Assembly (NCBI RefSeq): GCF_902493135.1
Contig: NZ_CABUOD010000059.1
Coordinates: 1 to 18,268 of the forward strand
Source of the DNA: an uncultured Parabacteroides sp.
Lineage (GTDB): Bacteria > Bacteroidota > Bacteroidia > Bacteroidales > Tannerellaceae
Reading direction: 5' to 3'
Length of the DNA stretch: 18,268 nt
This document shows positions 1 to 7,781 of the stretch, in pieces. Below the pieces are notes generated by a model. It saw only the letters and a list, made by a program, of their open reading frames with translations, searched no databases and was not told where the DNA came from. A program made the position numbers and the translations under genes. The stretch's first letter is position 1, and each line of letters starts with the position of its first letter.

Positions 1-2
1 GT

Positions 3-113
3 CTTCCTGTGATGCAGGAAATGAAAGCCACGGCCGGAATCGTAACAGAAGAGCTCCGTTTGATAGAGCGTTTCTTCCAGCCACTGAAAAAGATCTTGCG
101 GGAAGGAATGTAA
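3..113 (+). CDS. C-terminal end of an unidentified protein (partial)
   Basis: An open frame enters from the left edge and ends at TAA 111-113 after 36 residues, ending LREGM. The piece reads as an amphipathic helix: charged and hydrophobic residues alternate through TEELRLIERFFQPLKKIL, the sort of sequence seen at the end of many helical proteins. The other two plus frames either stop at once or give Arg/Asn-rich sequence that does not look coding. I do not recognise the family and cannot tell from 36 residues. If it is real, the T-run hairpin at 342-454 could be its terminator, 230 nt downstream. Confidence 0.35.
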   Translation, partial: LPVMQEMKATAGIVTEELRLIERFFQPLKKILREGM

Positions 114-341
114 GTGGCTTTCAAAAGTTTCATGAGTTTTTAAATGGGGGGAACGAGTTAAATCTGTTCCTGGAAGTAGTCAATTTATGGATGTAACCGT
201 ATAAAAAACATAAATCTTCGTATACGGAAATTTCATTTTCTCTTTTACTCGCTTTTGATATGGATGTGTCTGCCAGGTATTTGGCTGATAAAATCCGGTA
301 TGTGCGGATGGATTCGTACGATTTTACCGACCTGTTGGAGA
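114..341. other. Gap without a supported gene; possible decayed coding remnant
   Basis: No convincing intact gene is present between the partial frame on the left and the hairpin at 342. One plus frame is open from 197 to a stop at 359-361 and reads somewhat like protein near its end (segments such as YLADKIRYVRMDSYDF and TDLLEKSSERE). The same frame is also fairly protein-like just before a TAA at 194-196. This could be a degraded gene, but the minus strand is also open here for 95 codons (130-417), so the case is weak. Treat it as unassigned sequence. Confidence 0.2.
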
Positions 342-454
342 AAAGCAGTGAGAGGGAATAGTTGAAAGGTGACAGTTGAAAGGTGAAAGTTGAAATACCG
401 CTTGTCGCAACTTTCACCTTTCACCTTTCAACTGTCTTGTCTCACTGCTTTTTT
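342..454 (+). terminator. Large imperfect hairpin with T-run, built from TTGAAAGGTG repeats
   Basis: The outer stem pairs AAAAGCAGTGAGA (342-354) with TCTCACTGCTTTT (439-451), and T residues continue to 454. The inner stem pairs TGAAAGGTGAAAGTTG (377-392) with CAACTTTCACCTTTCA (408-423). The arms also contain direct repeats: GTTGAAAGGTG occurs at 361-371 and 375-385, so the strand can pair in shifted registers. With the T-run on the plus strand it fits an intrinsic terminator for the upstream gene. The repeat units are also typical of dispersed intergenic sequence in this group, so it may be a repeat element that also acts as a terminator. Confidence 0.6.
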
Positions 455-472
455 AACGGTTTTCGGGTGCCA

Positions 473-480
473 TATCTTTG
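473..480 (+). promoter_or_regulatory. Bacteroidetes-type -7 promoter element for the HU-like gene
   Basis: TATCTTTG matches TAnnTTTG, the -7 element of the Bacteroidetes primary sigma factor. It lies 46 nt before the HU-like start codon and just after the hairpin. No good TTG is visible about 20 nt upstream, where the sequence is T-rich. It would give a leader of about 40 nt. Confidence 0.5.
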
Positions 481-526
481 CAGTGTGATCAAAAACAAAT
501 TATTAATCATTTAAAAACTAAAGATT

Positions 527-973
527 ATGGCTTTGAAATTTAGAAAAGTACAGAGAAAAGTAATGGTCGGCGAAGAAAAAGACCAGGTGAAAACGTATGC
601 AGTGGCGAAAGCTTCGGGCTATTGTGATATGGAAAAGCTTTGTGAATTGGTTTCAAACCGTTCGGCTATGTCAAGTGCGGATGTGAAAGCCGTACTCGAT
701 TCTTTGAATTGGGCTATGGGATTGGAACTCCGTTCCGGCAATATCGTACAGGTCGGTGAATTTGGAAATTTCCGTATGTCGGTTCGCTCGAAAGGGGCGG
801 CAACGGAAGATGAATTCAATGCTTCCAATATTACGAAAGCGCGTATTGTATTTACTCCGGGATTGAGCCTTCGCCGTTCAAACGGTCAGATTAGGTTTGA
901 AGAAGATGATGTGAAAGTTGTGATTGGTGAAGGTTCCGGTGGCGGAGAGGAAGAAAGGCCGGGCGAGCTCTAA
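527..973 (+). CDS. HU-related DNA-binding protein (HU-HIG type)
   Basis: This 148-residue protein belongs to the histone-like family common in Bacteroidetes (HU with an extra N-terminal part). It is expected to bind and bend DNA in the nucleoid; its specific role is not known. The start MALKFRKVQRKV and following TYAVAKASGYCDMEKLCELVSNRS are typical of the family. The segment around residues 75-118 (GNIVQVGEFGNFRMSVRSKG, then ITKARIVFTPGLSLR) matches the HU beta-arm and the conserved part after it. The last 20 residues are acidic and glycine-rich and look disordered. The ATG follows an A-rich stretch containing TAAAG, as usual for this group. A GC-rich hairpin follows the stop, so it is probably monocistronic. 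Confidence 0.9.
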   Translation: MALKFRKVQRKVMVGEEKDQVKTYAVAKASGYCDMEKLCELVSNRSAMSSADVKAVLDSLNWAMGLELRSGNIVQVGEFGNFRMSVRSKGAATEDEFNASNITKARIVFTPGLSLRRSNGQIRFEEDDVKVVIGEGSGGGEEERPGEL

Positions 974-979
974 AAGATG

Positions 980-1024
980 ACAACAATAAAGGGGGGGGGA
1001 TTGACACCTCCTTTTGTTCTTGTA
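980..1024 (+). terminator. Probable intrinsic terminator after the HU-like gene
   Basis: A purine arm ACAACAATAAAGG, extended by a G-run to 999, pairs imperfectly with CCTCCTTTTGTTCTTGT (1007-1023) across a loop around ATTGAC. It starts 7 nt after the HU stop and its 3' arm is T-rich. The nine-G homopolymer at 991-999 may vary in length between isolates or reads. Confidence 0.55.
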
Positions 1025-1079
1025 AGAGGATGCGACAAATATATCCTGCGGGAGCAGCCTGAAAAAGATAAAAAACTTG

Positions 1080-1087
1080 TATGTTTG
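1080..1087 (+). promoter_or_regulatory. Bacteroidetes-type -7 promoter element for the flavin split-barrel gene
   Basis: TATGTTTG is an exact TAnnTTTG match 24 nt before the ATG at 1112, giving a very short leader. The -33 region has only a weak CTG at 1059-1061. It separates this gene transcriptionally from the HU-like gene. Confidence 0.5.
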
Positions 1088-1111
1088 TAGGGACAAAAAC
1101 AGAAACGAGAA

Positions 1112-1600
1112 ATGAAGACATTAGTACATACCGATAAAGAACTGATTGAAGCGATCATTAAGAAGTGTGATATTTGCTATGTGGGACTGGCCGATACGGA
1201 TGGGACTCCCTATGTATTGCCGATGAACTTTGGCTACCGCGAGGGTGTTATATACCTGCATTCGGCACAGGAGGGACGGAGCATCTCCATTTTAGAACGG
1301 AATCCGCGCGTCTGCATTACGTTCAGTACGGATCATGATCTCGTTTTTCAGCACCCGGAGGTCGCTTGCAGTTACCGGATGCGCTCCAAGAGCGTGATAT
1401 GCTGGGGGAAAGTCCGCTTTGAAGAAGATTTCGACAAGAAGACGGAAGCCCTGGATATCATTATGAAACAGTATTCGGATAAGGAATTCCGCTATTCCGA
1501 TCCGGCTGTGAAGAATGTCAAAATATGGATTGTGGAAATGGACGAAGTGACCTGCAAGGAATTCGGGGCACCGCATAATAAGTTGAAAATTGGAAGTTAA
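1112..1600 (+). CDS. Pyridoxamine 5'-phosphate oxidase-like flavin split-barrel protein (Nim-like)
   Basis: This 162-residue cytoplasmic protein resembles the FMN-binding split-barrel family that includes pyridoxamine-phosphate-oxidase-like proteins and the 5-nitroimidazole reductases NimA-NimJ. Visible family features are the first beta hairpin CYVGLADTDGTPYVLPMNFGY (residues 22-42), IYLHSAQEGR (47-56), in which His50 matches the conserved histidine of the Nim HSAxxG motif, and NPRVCITF (64-71). The later part SVICWGKVRF (94-103) is the next core strand. The physiological substrate is unknown; nitroimidazole reduction cannot be claimed from sequence. The last residues KLKIGS and the stop codon are written in the intergenic repeat type seen downstream, suggesting that the original C-terminus was replaced or extended by repeat sequence. 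Confidence 0.85.
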   Translation: MKTLVHTDKELIEAIIKKCDICYVGLADTDGTPYVLPMNFGYREGVIYLHSAQEGRSISILERNPRVCITFSTDHDLVFQHPEVACSYRMRSKSVICWGKVRFEEDFDKKTEALDIIMKQYSDKEFRYSDPAVKNVKIWIVEMDEVTCKEFGAPHNKLKIGS

Positions 1601-1698
1601 GAATTGAAAGTTGACGTTGCCGGGCGATTTGTCTTTTTGGATAAAGCGTTGTATGATGGGCAAATAATTGCCTGTTGTCAATTGTTCATTTTCAATTT
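1580..1698. repeat. TTGAAA-type intergenic repeat with imperfect inverted arms
   Basis: The left part (1580-1615) contains AAGTTGAAAATTGGAAG and AATTGAAAGTTGAC. The right part (1677-1698) contains GTCAATTG and CATTTTCAATTT, roughly its reverse complement. The left arm overlaps the end of the preceding coding sequence. This resembles the hairpin at 342-454 and the short CAACTT-type run before 2751. Confidence 0.5.
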
Positions 1699-1711
1699 AT
1701 TCTTACTTTTG
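1682..1711 (+). promoter_or_regulatory. Bacteroidetes promoter for the serine acetyltransferase gene
   Basis: TTG at 1682-1684 and TACTTTTG (TAnnTTTG) at 1704-1711 are 19 nt apart, the usual spacing for Bacteroidetes -33/-7 elements. The -7 element ends 25 nt before the ATG at 1737. The -33 element falls within the right arm of the inverted repeat. Confidence 0.6.
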
Positions 1712-1736
1712 TTGCCAAATACGATATTGCTGAATA

Positions 1737-2684
1737 ATGGGATTGCAAAAGCATAGCAAGGTCTTGAACGATACGGTTGAGATGCTCTCGGACGAGGGGT
1801 CTTACCAGCAATTGTTTCATGCTTACCGAGATGAAGAGGCGCTACCCTCGGGTGAAGTGCTGAAAGAGATCATAGATTTGTGCCGGGCAATCCTTTTCCC
1901 CGGTTATTACGGGAATGCACGGATCAGCAAGCAGACCATCCGTTTCCATACCGGCGTAAATGTCGGAACGTTGCATACGCTGCTTTCCAAGCAGATTTAT
2001 GCAGGGCTTTGTTTTGCTGATACTACCTGTGTCTCTTGTCCCGAAGAAAAAATACTTACCGAGGCGGAGAAACTGTCGGAAGCCTTTATCCGGACGCTTC
2101 CCGAAATGCGCAGCCTGTTGGCGACGGATGCCGAAGCCGCTTTCAATGGCGATCCCGCTGCGCAGAACATCAACGAAGTTATTTTTTGCTATCCCGGTTT
2201 CCGGGCTGTCTGCAACTATCGCATTGCGCACCAGCTATACCGGTTGGGCGTCCCCTTTATTCCCCGCATGATTACTGAAATGGCCCATTCGGAGACAGGT
2301 ATCGATATCCATCCGGGGGCAGAGATCGGGCACTATTTCTCGATCGACCACGGGACGGGAACCGTTATCGGTGAGACAAGCGTGATCGGGAACCACGTCC
2401 GCATCTTCCAGGGAGTCAGTCTGGCAGGAGAGAAACTGCCGCCCGACGAAAACGGGAATGCGATACGCGGTGTGCCGCGCCATCCGGTGCTGGGCGATCA
2501 TGTGACGGTTTATTCCAATGCTACATTGTTAGGACGCATTCGTATTGGCGAAGGAGCTACGATCTGTGGCAATGTCTGGATTACGGAAGATGTTCCGGCG
2601 GGAGCAACCGTGAGTCAGCAGACAATTGATAAATGCCAGTTGACAGTCAGCGAAGTCATGGAACAAAGGATGATTAATAATTAA
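1737..2684 (+). CDS. cysE: Serine O-acetyltransferase, long form
   Basis: A 315-residue serine acetyltransferase, which transfers acetyl from acetyl-CoA to L-serine to give O-acetylserine, the precursor of cysteine. Residues 1-180 form the helical N-terminal domain, longer than in E. coli CysE (273 residues) and similar to the EpsC-like forms in this group. The hexapeptide left-handed beta helix starts near 188. Asp190 (GIDIHPGAEIG) and His205 (SIDHGTGTVIGET) are 15 residues apart, exactly as catalytic Asp143 and His158 are in E. coli CysE. The helix continues through VRIFQGVSLAG and LLGRIRIGEGATICGNVWI. The tail QTIDKCQLTVSE lacks the usual cysteine-feedback C-terminal Ile, so inhibition could differ. 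The final MINN comes from an AT-rich tandem repeat that overlaps the stop. Confidence 0.93.
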   Translation: MGLQKHSKVLNDTVEMLSDEGSYQQLFHAYRDEEALPSGEVLKEIIDLCRAILFPGYYGNARISKQTIRFHTGVNVGTLHTLLSKQIYAGLCFADTTCVSCPEEKILTEAEKLSEAFIRTLPEMRSLLATDAEAAFNGDPAAQNINEVIFCYPGFRAVCNYRIAHQLYRLGVPFIPRMITEMAHSETGIDIHPGAEIGHYFSIDHGTGTVIGETSVIGNHVRIFQGVSLAGEKLPPDENGNAIRGVPRHPVLGDHVTVYSNATLLGRIRIGEGATICGNVWITEDVPAGATVSQQTIDKCQLTVSEVMEQRMINN

Positions 2685-2700
2685 ACAATTAATAATTAAA
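2673..2700. repeat. Tandem 15-nt AT repeat overlapping the end of cysE
   Basis: ATTAATAATTAAA occurs at 2673-2685 and again at 2688-2700 (period 15). The first copy supplies the last codons and the TAA stop of the serine acetyltransferase. This AATTAATAATTA style of repeat is common between Bacteroidales genes. No promoter of the TAnnTTTG type is visible between 2685 and 2750. Confidence 0.6.
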
Positions 2701-2750
2701 ATAGAATTACTAATAAACGATGAGGAATCATTGTTAACTTTCAACTTAAA

Positions 2751-4271
2751 ATGAGCGAAACATTTGAAATGGTGGCCAAGACCCTTTACGGGTTGGAAGA
2801 AATACTGGCCGGCGAGTTATTATCTTTAGGTGCTAACGATATACAGATTGGCCGCCGGATGGTTTCCTTTACCGGAGATAAGGAAGTGCTTTACAAAGCC
2901 AACTTCTGTTGCCGTACGGCATTGCGTATCCTGAAACCTATCTATCACTTTAAAGCTAAAGACGCTGATGCTGTCTACAAAGAGGTTAAGAAGGTGAAAT
3001 GGGAAAACTATATGTCCTTGGACAAAACATTTGCCATCGACTCTGTAATCTACTCTGAAGATTTCAATCACTCCAAGTTTGTTGCTTATCGTACGAAGGA
3101 TGCAATCGTGGATTATTTCATGGAGAAGGAGCAGAAACGCCCCTCTGTCCGTGTAAACAATCCGGATCTGTATATCAATATTCATATCTCACATAACGAC
3201 TGTACGCTTTCTATCGACAGTTCGGGCGAGAGTCTGCATAAACGCGGTTACCGCGTGGACCAGACGGAAGCGCCGTTGAATGAGGTGCTGGCTGCCGGTA
3301 TGATCTTGAAAACGGGATGGAAAGGAGAATCGAATTTCGTCGATCCGATGTGCGGCTCCGGTACGTTGCTGATCGAGGCGGCGATGATCGCCTTGAATAT
3401 TGCGCCGGGTGTGCACCGTAAGGAGTTTGCTTTCGAGAAATGGATCGACTTCGACCAGGAACTGTTCGACCGTATCTATAACGACGAGAGCCAGGAACGT
3501 GAGTTTGATTTCAAATGTTATGGCGCCGATATTAATCCGGCGGCGATCGAGATTGCCGAAAAGAATATCCGTAGCGCCGGCCTGATGAAATATATCGAGC
3601 TGAAGACCCAAGCGTTCCAGCAGTGCACGGAGGCTCCGCAGCCGGGCATCATGGTGACCAATCCTCCTTATGGCGAACGTATTTCCAGCCGTGACTTGTT
3701 AGGGTTGTACAATATGATCGGCGAACGTATCAAGCATGTGTTTACCGGCTATAAGGTTTGGATTCTGAGTTATAAAGATGAATGTTTCGACAAGATCGGC
3801 CTCAAACCGAGTGAAAAGATGAAGCTTATGAACGGTTCGCTGGAATGCGAATATCGTTGCTATGACATATTCGAGGGGAAGAACAAAGATTATAAAAAAG
3901 CACTGAACGAAGAGGGCGAAGCACGTCCTTCCCATCCGGAAAGACCTTCTTTCGAACGCAGGCCGGACCGTCCGTCACGTCCGAACTTCCGTTCCGATCG
4001 CTTGGATCGTCCCGACCGTCGTTTTGCCGCCGCACATGCTGAAGACGATAGCGAGCGGGCTCCCTTTATTCCCGGTAAACGTTATTTTGGCGATGATCGT
4101 GCAGACGGCCGTCCGGCACGTAAGGATTTTGTCGGCAAACGTCCTGTCAAGAGACACTTCAAGGATGATGAGGACTTTGGCGGTAAGAAAAAGTTCGGAG
4201 ATAAGAAGTTTGGTGACCGTCCGTTTAAGAAACCATTTAAAAGAAGGGGCAAGGATGACTTTGAGGCTTAA
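2751..4271 (+). CDS. THUMP-domain class I RNA methyltransferase (RlmL-like) with a disordered basic tail
   Basis: A 506-residue SAM-dependent RNA methyltransferase of the RlmL/YpsC group, expected to make N2-methylguanosine in 23S rRNA or a similar RNA. The N-terminal part (2-40) and THUMP domain (about 45-157) bind RNA. The Rossmann domain has motif I DPMCGSGT (198-205), the acidic loop GADINP (258-263) and the NPPYGER catalytic motif (304-310), typical of exocyclic amino methylation. E. coli RlmL carries an extra RlmK half, absent here. From about 377 on there is a tail of roughly 130 residues rich in Arg, Lys, Asp, Phe and Gly, with short repeats such as KKFGDKKFGDRPFKKPFK. It looks like an unstructured RNA-binding extension. 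The start ATG is preceded by an AACTT-rich leader. The stop lies inside the first codons of the next gene, suggesting translational coupling. Confidence 0.9.
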   Translation: MSETFEMVAKTLYGLEEILAGELLSLGANDIQIGRRMVSFTGDKEVLYKANFCCRTALRILKPIYHFKAKDADAVYKEVKKVKWENYMSLDKTFAIDSVIYSEDFNHSKFVAYRTKDAIVDYFMEKEQKRPSVRVNNPDLYINIHISHNDCTLSIDSSGESLHKRGYRVDQTEAPLNEVLAAGMILKTGWKGESNFVDPMCGSGTLLIEAAMIALNIAPGVHRKEFAFEKWIDFDQELFDRIYNDESQEREFDFKCYGADINPAAIEIAEKNIRSAGLMKYIELKTQAFQQCTEAPQPGIMVTNPPYGERISSRDLLGLYNMIGERIKHVFTGYKVWILSYKDECFDKIGLKPSEKMKLMNGSLECEYRCYDIFEGKNKDYKKALNEEGEARPSHPERPSFERRPDRPSRPNFRSDRLDRPDRRFAAAHAEDDSERAPFIPGKRYFGDDRADGRPARKDFVGKRPVKRHFKDDEDFGGKKKFGDKKFGDRPFKKPFKRRGKDDFEA

Positions 4272-6453
4272 TTTTTTAAGTATATTCTGTGCTTTGGCAC
4301 TTCTAAATCCGTTGTCGATGATGGGACAAGACAAACAGTTTACTTTGCATGACCTGATTCCCGGTGGAAAGACGCAAAGTCGTTTTGTGTCTCGCAACTT
4401 GAAACAGTTGCAGTGGTGCGGAGACACCTATCTGTATGTCAAGGGTGACAGCATGATGAGTGGCGAATCGACAAAGGCGGTGAAAGTCGCCTTTACCCGC
4501 CGGCAGTTGAACGAAGCGCTTACGGCGGCCGGCGCACAGACGGTCGGCAGCATGCCTTTCTTCTCGGTCCCTTATAAAGATCAGCCGGTGCTTGCTTTTA
4601 ATGCCAAGCGCCATCGTTTCCATTATAACTTTGCGGAAAACAGGATTGTAAATACGTATGACCTGAACGGCTCCTGGGAGAACTTCGACTTCTGTCCGGC
4701 CAACGGTTATTTGGCTTTTACGGAGGGCGACAACCTGAAAATCCTTTCACCGGATAACGCTGTCGGTATCGTGACGGACGAAACGGCCGAAGGTGTTGTC
4801 TGCGGGAAGTCCGTTCATCAGAACGAGTTCGGTATCCATAAAGGGACTTTCTGGTCCCCGAATGGTTCGGCGCTGGCTTTCTACCGGATGGATGAAAGCA
4901 TGGTGACGGATTATCCGTTTGTCGATATTACCGCCCGTTGTGCAAAAGCCGAACCGCACAAATACCCGATGGCCGGGATGAAAAGCCACGAGGTGACGGT
5001 CGGTGTCTACAACTTGGCGACCGGGAAAACCGTCTGGTTGAAGACCGGTTTGCCGAAAGAAAAGTATCTGACGAATATTGCCTGGAGCCCGGATGAGAAG
5101 AGCATTTATATTGCCGAACTGAACCGGGATCAGAACGAGATGCACCTGGTACGCTATTCTGTCTTGACGGGTGAGAAAGAGGCGGATCTGTTTACCGAAA
5201 AGAACGAACATTATGTGGAGCCGCAACATCCGGTGCTTTTCCTGCCGAACAATCCGGAACAGTTTATCTGGCAGAGCCGGCGCGATGGCTATAATCATTT
5301 GTATCTGTATAATACGAAGGGAGAACTGTTGAAGCAGTTGACGGAAGGCGAGTGGGAAGTGCTGAATGTCCTCGGTTTCGATGCCAAGGGAAAGGCGTTG
5401 TTCTTCTCTTCTACAAGGCCGTCGATGCTGAGTTCGTTCAGCTATGGCGATGCTCTGTATGTCGGGACGTCACGTCTGGATCTGAAAAAGGGAACCTCTT
5501 ACGAATTGACTTCGGGCGGTTTGCAGGGAGCGCATGCCACGCAGTTGAGCGCTTCCGGCAAATATCTGATCGACAGCTATTCCGCTCCCGACGTCCCACG
5601 TGAGATTTCGATCATTGACGGACAGAAACGAGAAACCTTACGGACGTTGTTGACGGCGAAAGATCCGTACGAAGGATATGCGATGCCGGAAATCGTTACC
5701 GGAAAGATCAAGGCGGCGGATGGCGTCACTTCTTTGAATTACCGCTTGGTAAAACCTGTCGGTCTGGATGAGGCGAAGAAATATCCGACGATCGTCTATG
5801 TGTACGGCGGGCCGCATGCCCAGCTGGTTACAGGCGGATGGAAAAACGGCGTAGGCGGTTGGGATATCTATATGGCTCAACGCGGCTATGTGGTCTTCAC
5901 GCTCGACAGCCGGGGATCGGCGAACCGGGGACAGGCTTTCGAAAATGTCATACATCGTAATTTAGGTGTGAACGAGATGGCGGACCAGGTGAAAGGCGTC
6001 GAGTATCTGAAATCACTCCCGTATGTCGATGCCGGCCGTATCGGCGTGCACGGATGGAGCTATGGCGGTTTTATGACGACGAACCTGATGTGTTCGTATC
6101 CGGAACTGTTCAAGGTGGGAGTTGCCGGTGGCCCGGTGATCGATTGGAGCAACTACGAGATTATGTATGGCGAGCGCTATATGGACCGGCCGCAGGATAA
6201 TCCGGAAGGCTATAAGAATGCCAACCTGAAGTTGAAAGCGGGTAACCTGAAGGGACATCTGCTGTTGATCCACGGAGATATCGATCCGGTTGTTGTCTGG
6301 CAACATAGCCTCGGGTTCCTGAAAGCTTGTGTGGATGCGGATACCTATCCTGATTATTTCGTTTATCCCCGCCATCTGCATAATGTGATCGGCAAAGACC
6401 GCCCGCATCTGTATGAGAAGATAACGCGCTACTTCGACGATTATTTGAAGTAA
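4255..6453 (+). CDS. Secreted S9-family (DPP-IV-type) peptidase
   Basis: A 732-residue prolyl-oligopeptidase-family serine peptidase, exported to the periplasm or surface. Start 4255 is chosen because it gives a clean signal peptide (MTLRLNFLSIFCALALL, cleavage near MMGQ-DK) and follows an AAGGGGCAAGG-like purine run; the frame is open 231 nt further upstream, but that would lie inside the methyltransferase gene. The beta-propeller covers about 30-480. The catalytic domain carries GWSYGG with Ser602, HGDID with Asp677, and RPHLYEKI with His718, a complete triad. Where human DPP-IV has its Glu-Glu substrate motif this protein has VHQNEFG (187-193), so classical dipeptidyl specificity is uncertain. 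It overlaps the methyltransferase by 17 nt and lies 41 nt before purD. Confidence 0.92.
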   Translation: MTLRLNFLSIFCALALLNPLSMMGQDKQFTLHDLIPGGKTQSRFVSRNLKQLQWCGDTYLYVKGDSMMSGESTKAVKVAFTRRQLNEALTAAGAQTVGSMPFFSVPYKDQPVLAFNAKRHRFHYNFAENRIVNTYDLNGSWENFDFCPANGYLAFTEGDNLKILSPDNAVGIVTDETAEGVVCGKSVHQNEFGIHKGTFWSPNGSALAFYRMDESMVTDYPFVDITARCAKAEPHKYPMAGMKSHEVTVGVYNLATGKTVWLKTGLPKEKYLTNIAWSPDEKSIYIAELNRDQNEMHLVRYSVLTGEKEADLFTEKNEHYVEPQHPVLFLPNNPEQFIWQSRRDGYNHLYLYNTKGELLKQLTEGEWEVLNVLGFDAKGKALFFSSTRPSMLSSFSYGDALYVGTSRLDLKKGTSYELTSGGLQGAHATQLSASGKYLIDSYSAPDVPREISIIDGQKRETLRTLLTAKDPYEGYAMPEIVTGKIKAADGVTSLNYRLVKPVGLDEAKKYPTIVYVYGGPHAQLVTGGWKNGVGGWDIYMAQRGYVVFTLDSRGSANRGQAFENVIHRNLGVNEMADQVKGVEYLKSLPYVDAGRIGVHGWSYGGFMTTNLMCSYPELFKVGVAGGPVIDWSNYEIMYGERYMDRPQDNPEGYKNANLKLKAGNLKGHLLLIHGDIDPVVVWQHSLGFLKACVDADTYPDYFVYPRHLHNVIGKDRPHLYEKITRYFDDYLK

Positions 6454-6494
6454 GGAGACGTATCAGAATTGATAAAATATAAAAAGAACTACAT

Positions 6495-7766
6495 ATGAAC
6501 ATATTATTACTTGGCTCAGGCGGCCGTGAACATGCAATAGCCTGGAAGATGGCTCAAAGCCCGAAAGTGGATCAGTTATTCATTGCCCCCGGCAATGCAG
6601 GTACCGCATTGGTGGGTACGAATGTAAATATCAAGGCGGACGATTTCCCTGCTATCAAGGAATTTGCGTTGGCAAACCGGATCGGTATGGTGGTGGTGGG
6701 CCCGGAAGATCCGCTGGTGAAAGGAGTGTATGACTATTTCAAGAACGATGCGGCCCTGGCAGGTATTCCGGTGATCGGCCCTTCGAAAGAGGGAGCGCAG
6801 CTGGAAGGCAGCAAGGATTTTGCGAAGGCGTTCATGATGCGGCACGATATCCCGACTGCCCGTTATAAGAGTATCTCAGCCGGAAATTTGGAAGAAGGAT
6901 ACGCTTTCCTGGAAGAATTGCAGGCTCCTTATGTGTTGAAGGCCGATGGTCTGGCTGCCGGTAAAGGGGTGTTGATCCTCGACACGCTCGAAGAAGCGAA
7001 GAAGGAGCTGGGCGATATGCTGGGCGGCATGTTCGGCGATGCCAGCAAGACGGTCGTGATCGAAGAGTTCCTGGACGGTATCGAATGTTCCGTGTTCGTG
7101 ATGACGGATGGCGAGAGCTACAAGGTGCTTCCGGTGGCAAAAGACTACAAGCGTATCGGCGAAGGCAATACTGGTCTGAATACAGGCGGAATGGGGGCCG
7201 TGTCTCCGGTTCCTTTTGCCGACGAGGTGTTTATGCAGAAAGTGGACGAGCGCATTATCCGCCCGACGATAGAAGGGCTGAAAGCGGAAAATATCGATTA
7301 TAAAGGTTTCGTTTTTCTCGGCTTGATCAATGTGAAGGGCGAACCGATGGTGATCGAATATAATTGCCGCATGGGTGACCCGGAAACGGAAGTTGTCATG
7401 TTGCGTATCCAGAGCGATTTGGTTGAACTGTTGGAAGGGGTGGCCGAAGGTAATTTGGGTAGCCGTACACTGGTGCACGATCCGCGTGCGGCCGTAACGG
7501 TTATGCTGGTAAGCGGCGGTTATCCCGAAGCGTATGAAAAAGGCAAGGCTATCAGTGGTCTGGATAAGGTTTCTGCCGAAAACATCGTTTTCCATGCCGG
7601 TACAAAAGCTGATAACGGGCAGATCCTGACCAGTGGCGGCCGTGTCATTGCTGTCAGCTCTTACGGGGCTGACAAGGAGGAAGCCCTTGCCCGATCCTTC
7701 GCCGGTGCCAAGGTCATCGATTTCGAAAAGAAATATTTCCGTAGCGATATCGGATTTGATTTATAA
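6495..7766 (+). CDS. purD: Phosphoribosylamine--glycine ligase (GAR synthetase)
   Basis: A 423-residue cytoplasmic enzyme of de novo purine synthesis; it joins glycine to 5-phosphoribosylamine with ATP. The N-domain begins NILLLGSGGREHAIAWKMA, the family signature. The ATP-grasp domain shows APYVLKADGLAAGKGV (about 143-158), EEFLDGIECSVF (about 189-200) and GLNTGGMGAVSP. The metal-binding stretch YNCRMGDPETE is near 288. Length and domain order match other PurD proteins, and nothing is missing. It follows the S9 peptidase by 41 nt with no promoter motif in the gap, so read-through from upstream is likely. A structured gap follows. Confidence 0.97.
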   Translation: MNILLLGSGGREHAIAWKMAQSPKVDQLFIAPGNAGTALVGTNVNIKADDFPAIKEFALANRIGMVVVGPEDPLVKGVYDYFKNDAALAGIPVIGPSKEGAQLEGSKDFAKAFMMRHDIPTARYKSISAGNLEEGYAFLEELQAPYVLKADGLAAGKGVLILDTLEEAKKELGDMLGGMFGDASKTVVIEEFLDGIECSVFVMTDGESYKVLPVAKDYKRIGEGNTGLNTGGMGAVSPVPFADEVFMQKVDERIIRPTIEGLKAENIDYKGFVFLGLINVKGEPMVIEYNCRMGDPETEVVMLRIQSDLVELLEGVAEGNLGSRTLVHDPRAAVTVMLVSGGYPEAYEKGKAISGLDKVSAENIVFHAGTKADNGQILTSGGRVIAVSSYGADKEEALARSFAGAKVIDFEKKYFRSDIGFDL

Positions 7767-7781
7767 ATTGTTGTCATAAAA

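Noticed and set aside
130..417. 95-codon minus-strand frame
   Set aside because: It overlaps the hairpin, and part of it is just the repeat translated; no ribosome site or family resemblance. The plus strand is equally open.
4024..4254. Upstream extension of the S9 peptidase frame
   Set aside because: It lies inside the methyltransferase tail, gives no signal peptide, and translates as a +1 shadow of that coding sequence; the start at 4255 gives a clean signal peptide.
6876..7595. 239-codon frame antisense to purD
   Set aside because: His/Phe/Gln-rich shadow on the strand opposite a complete, well-recognised gene.
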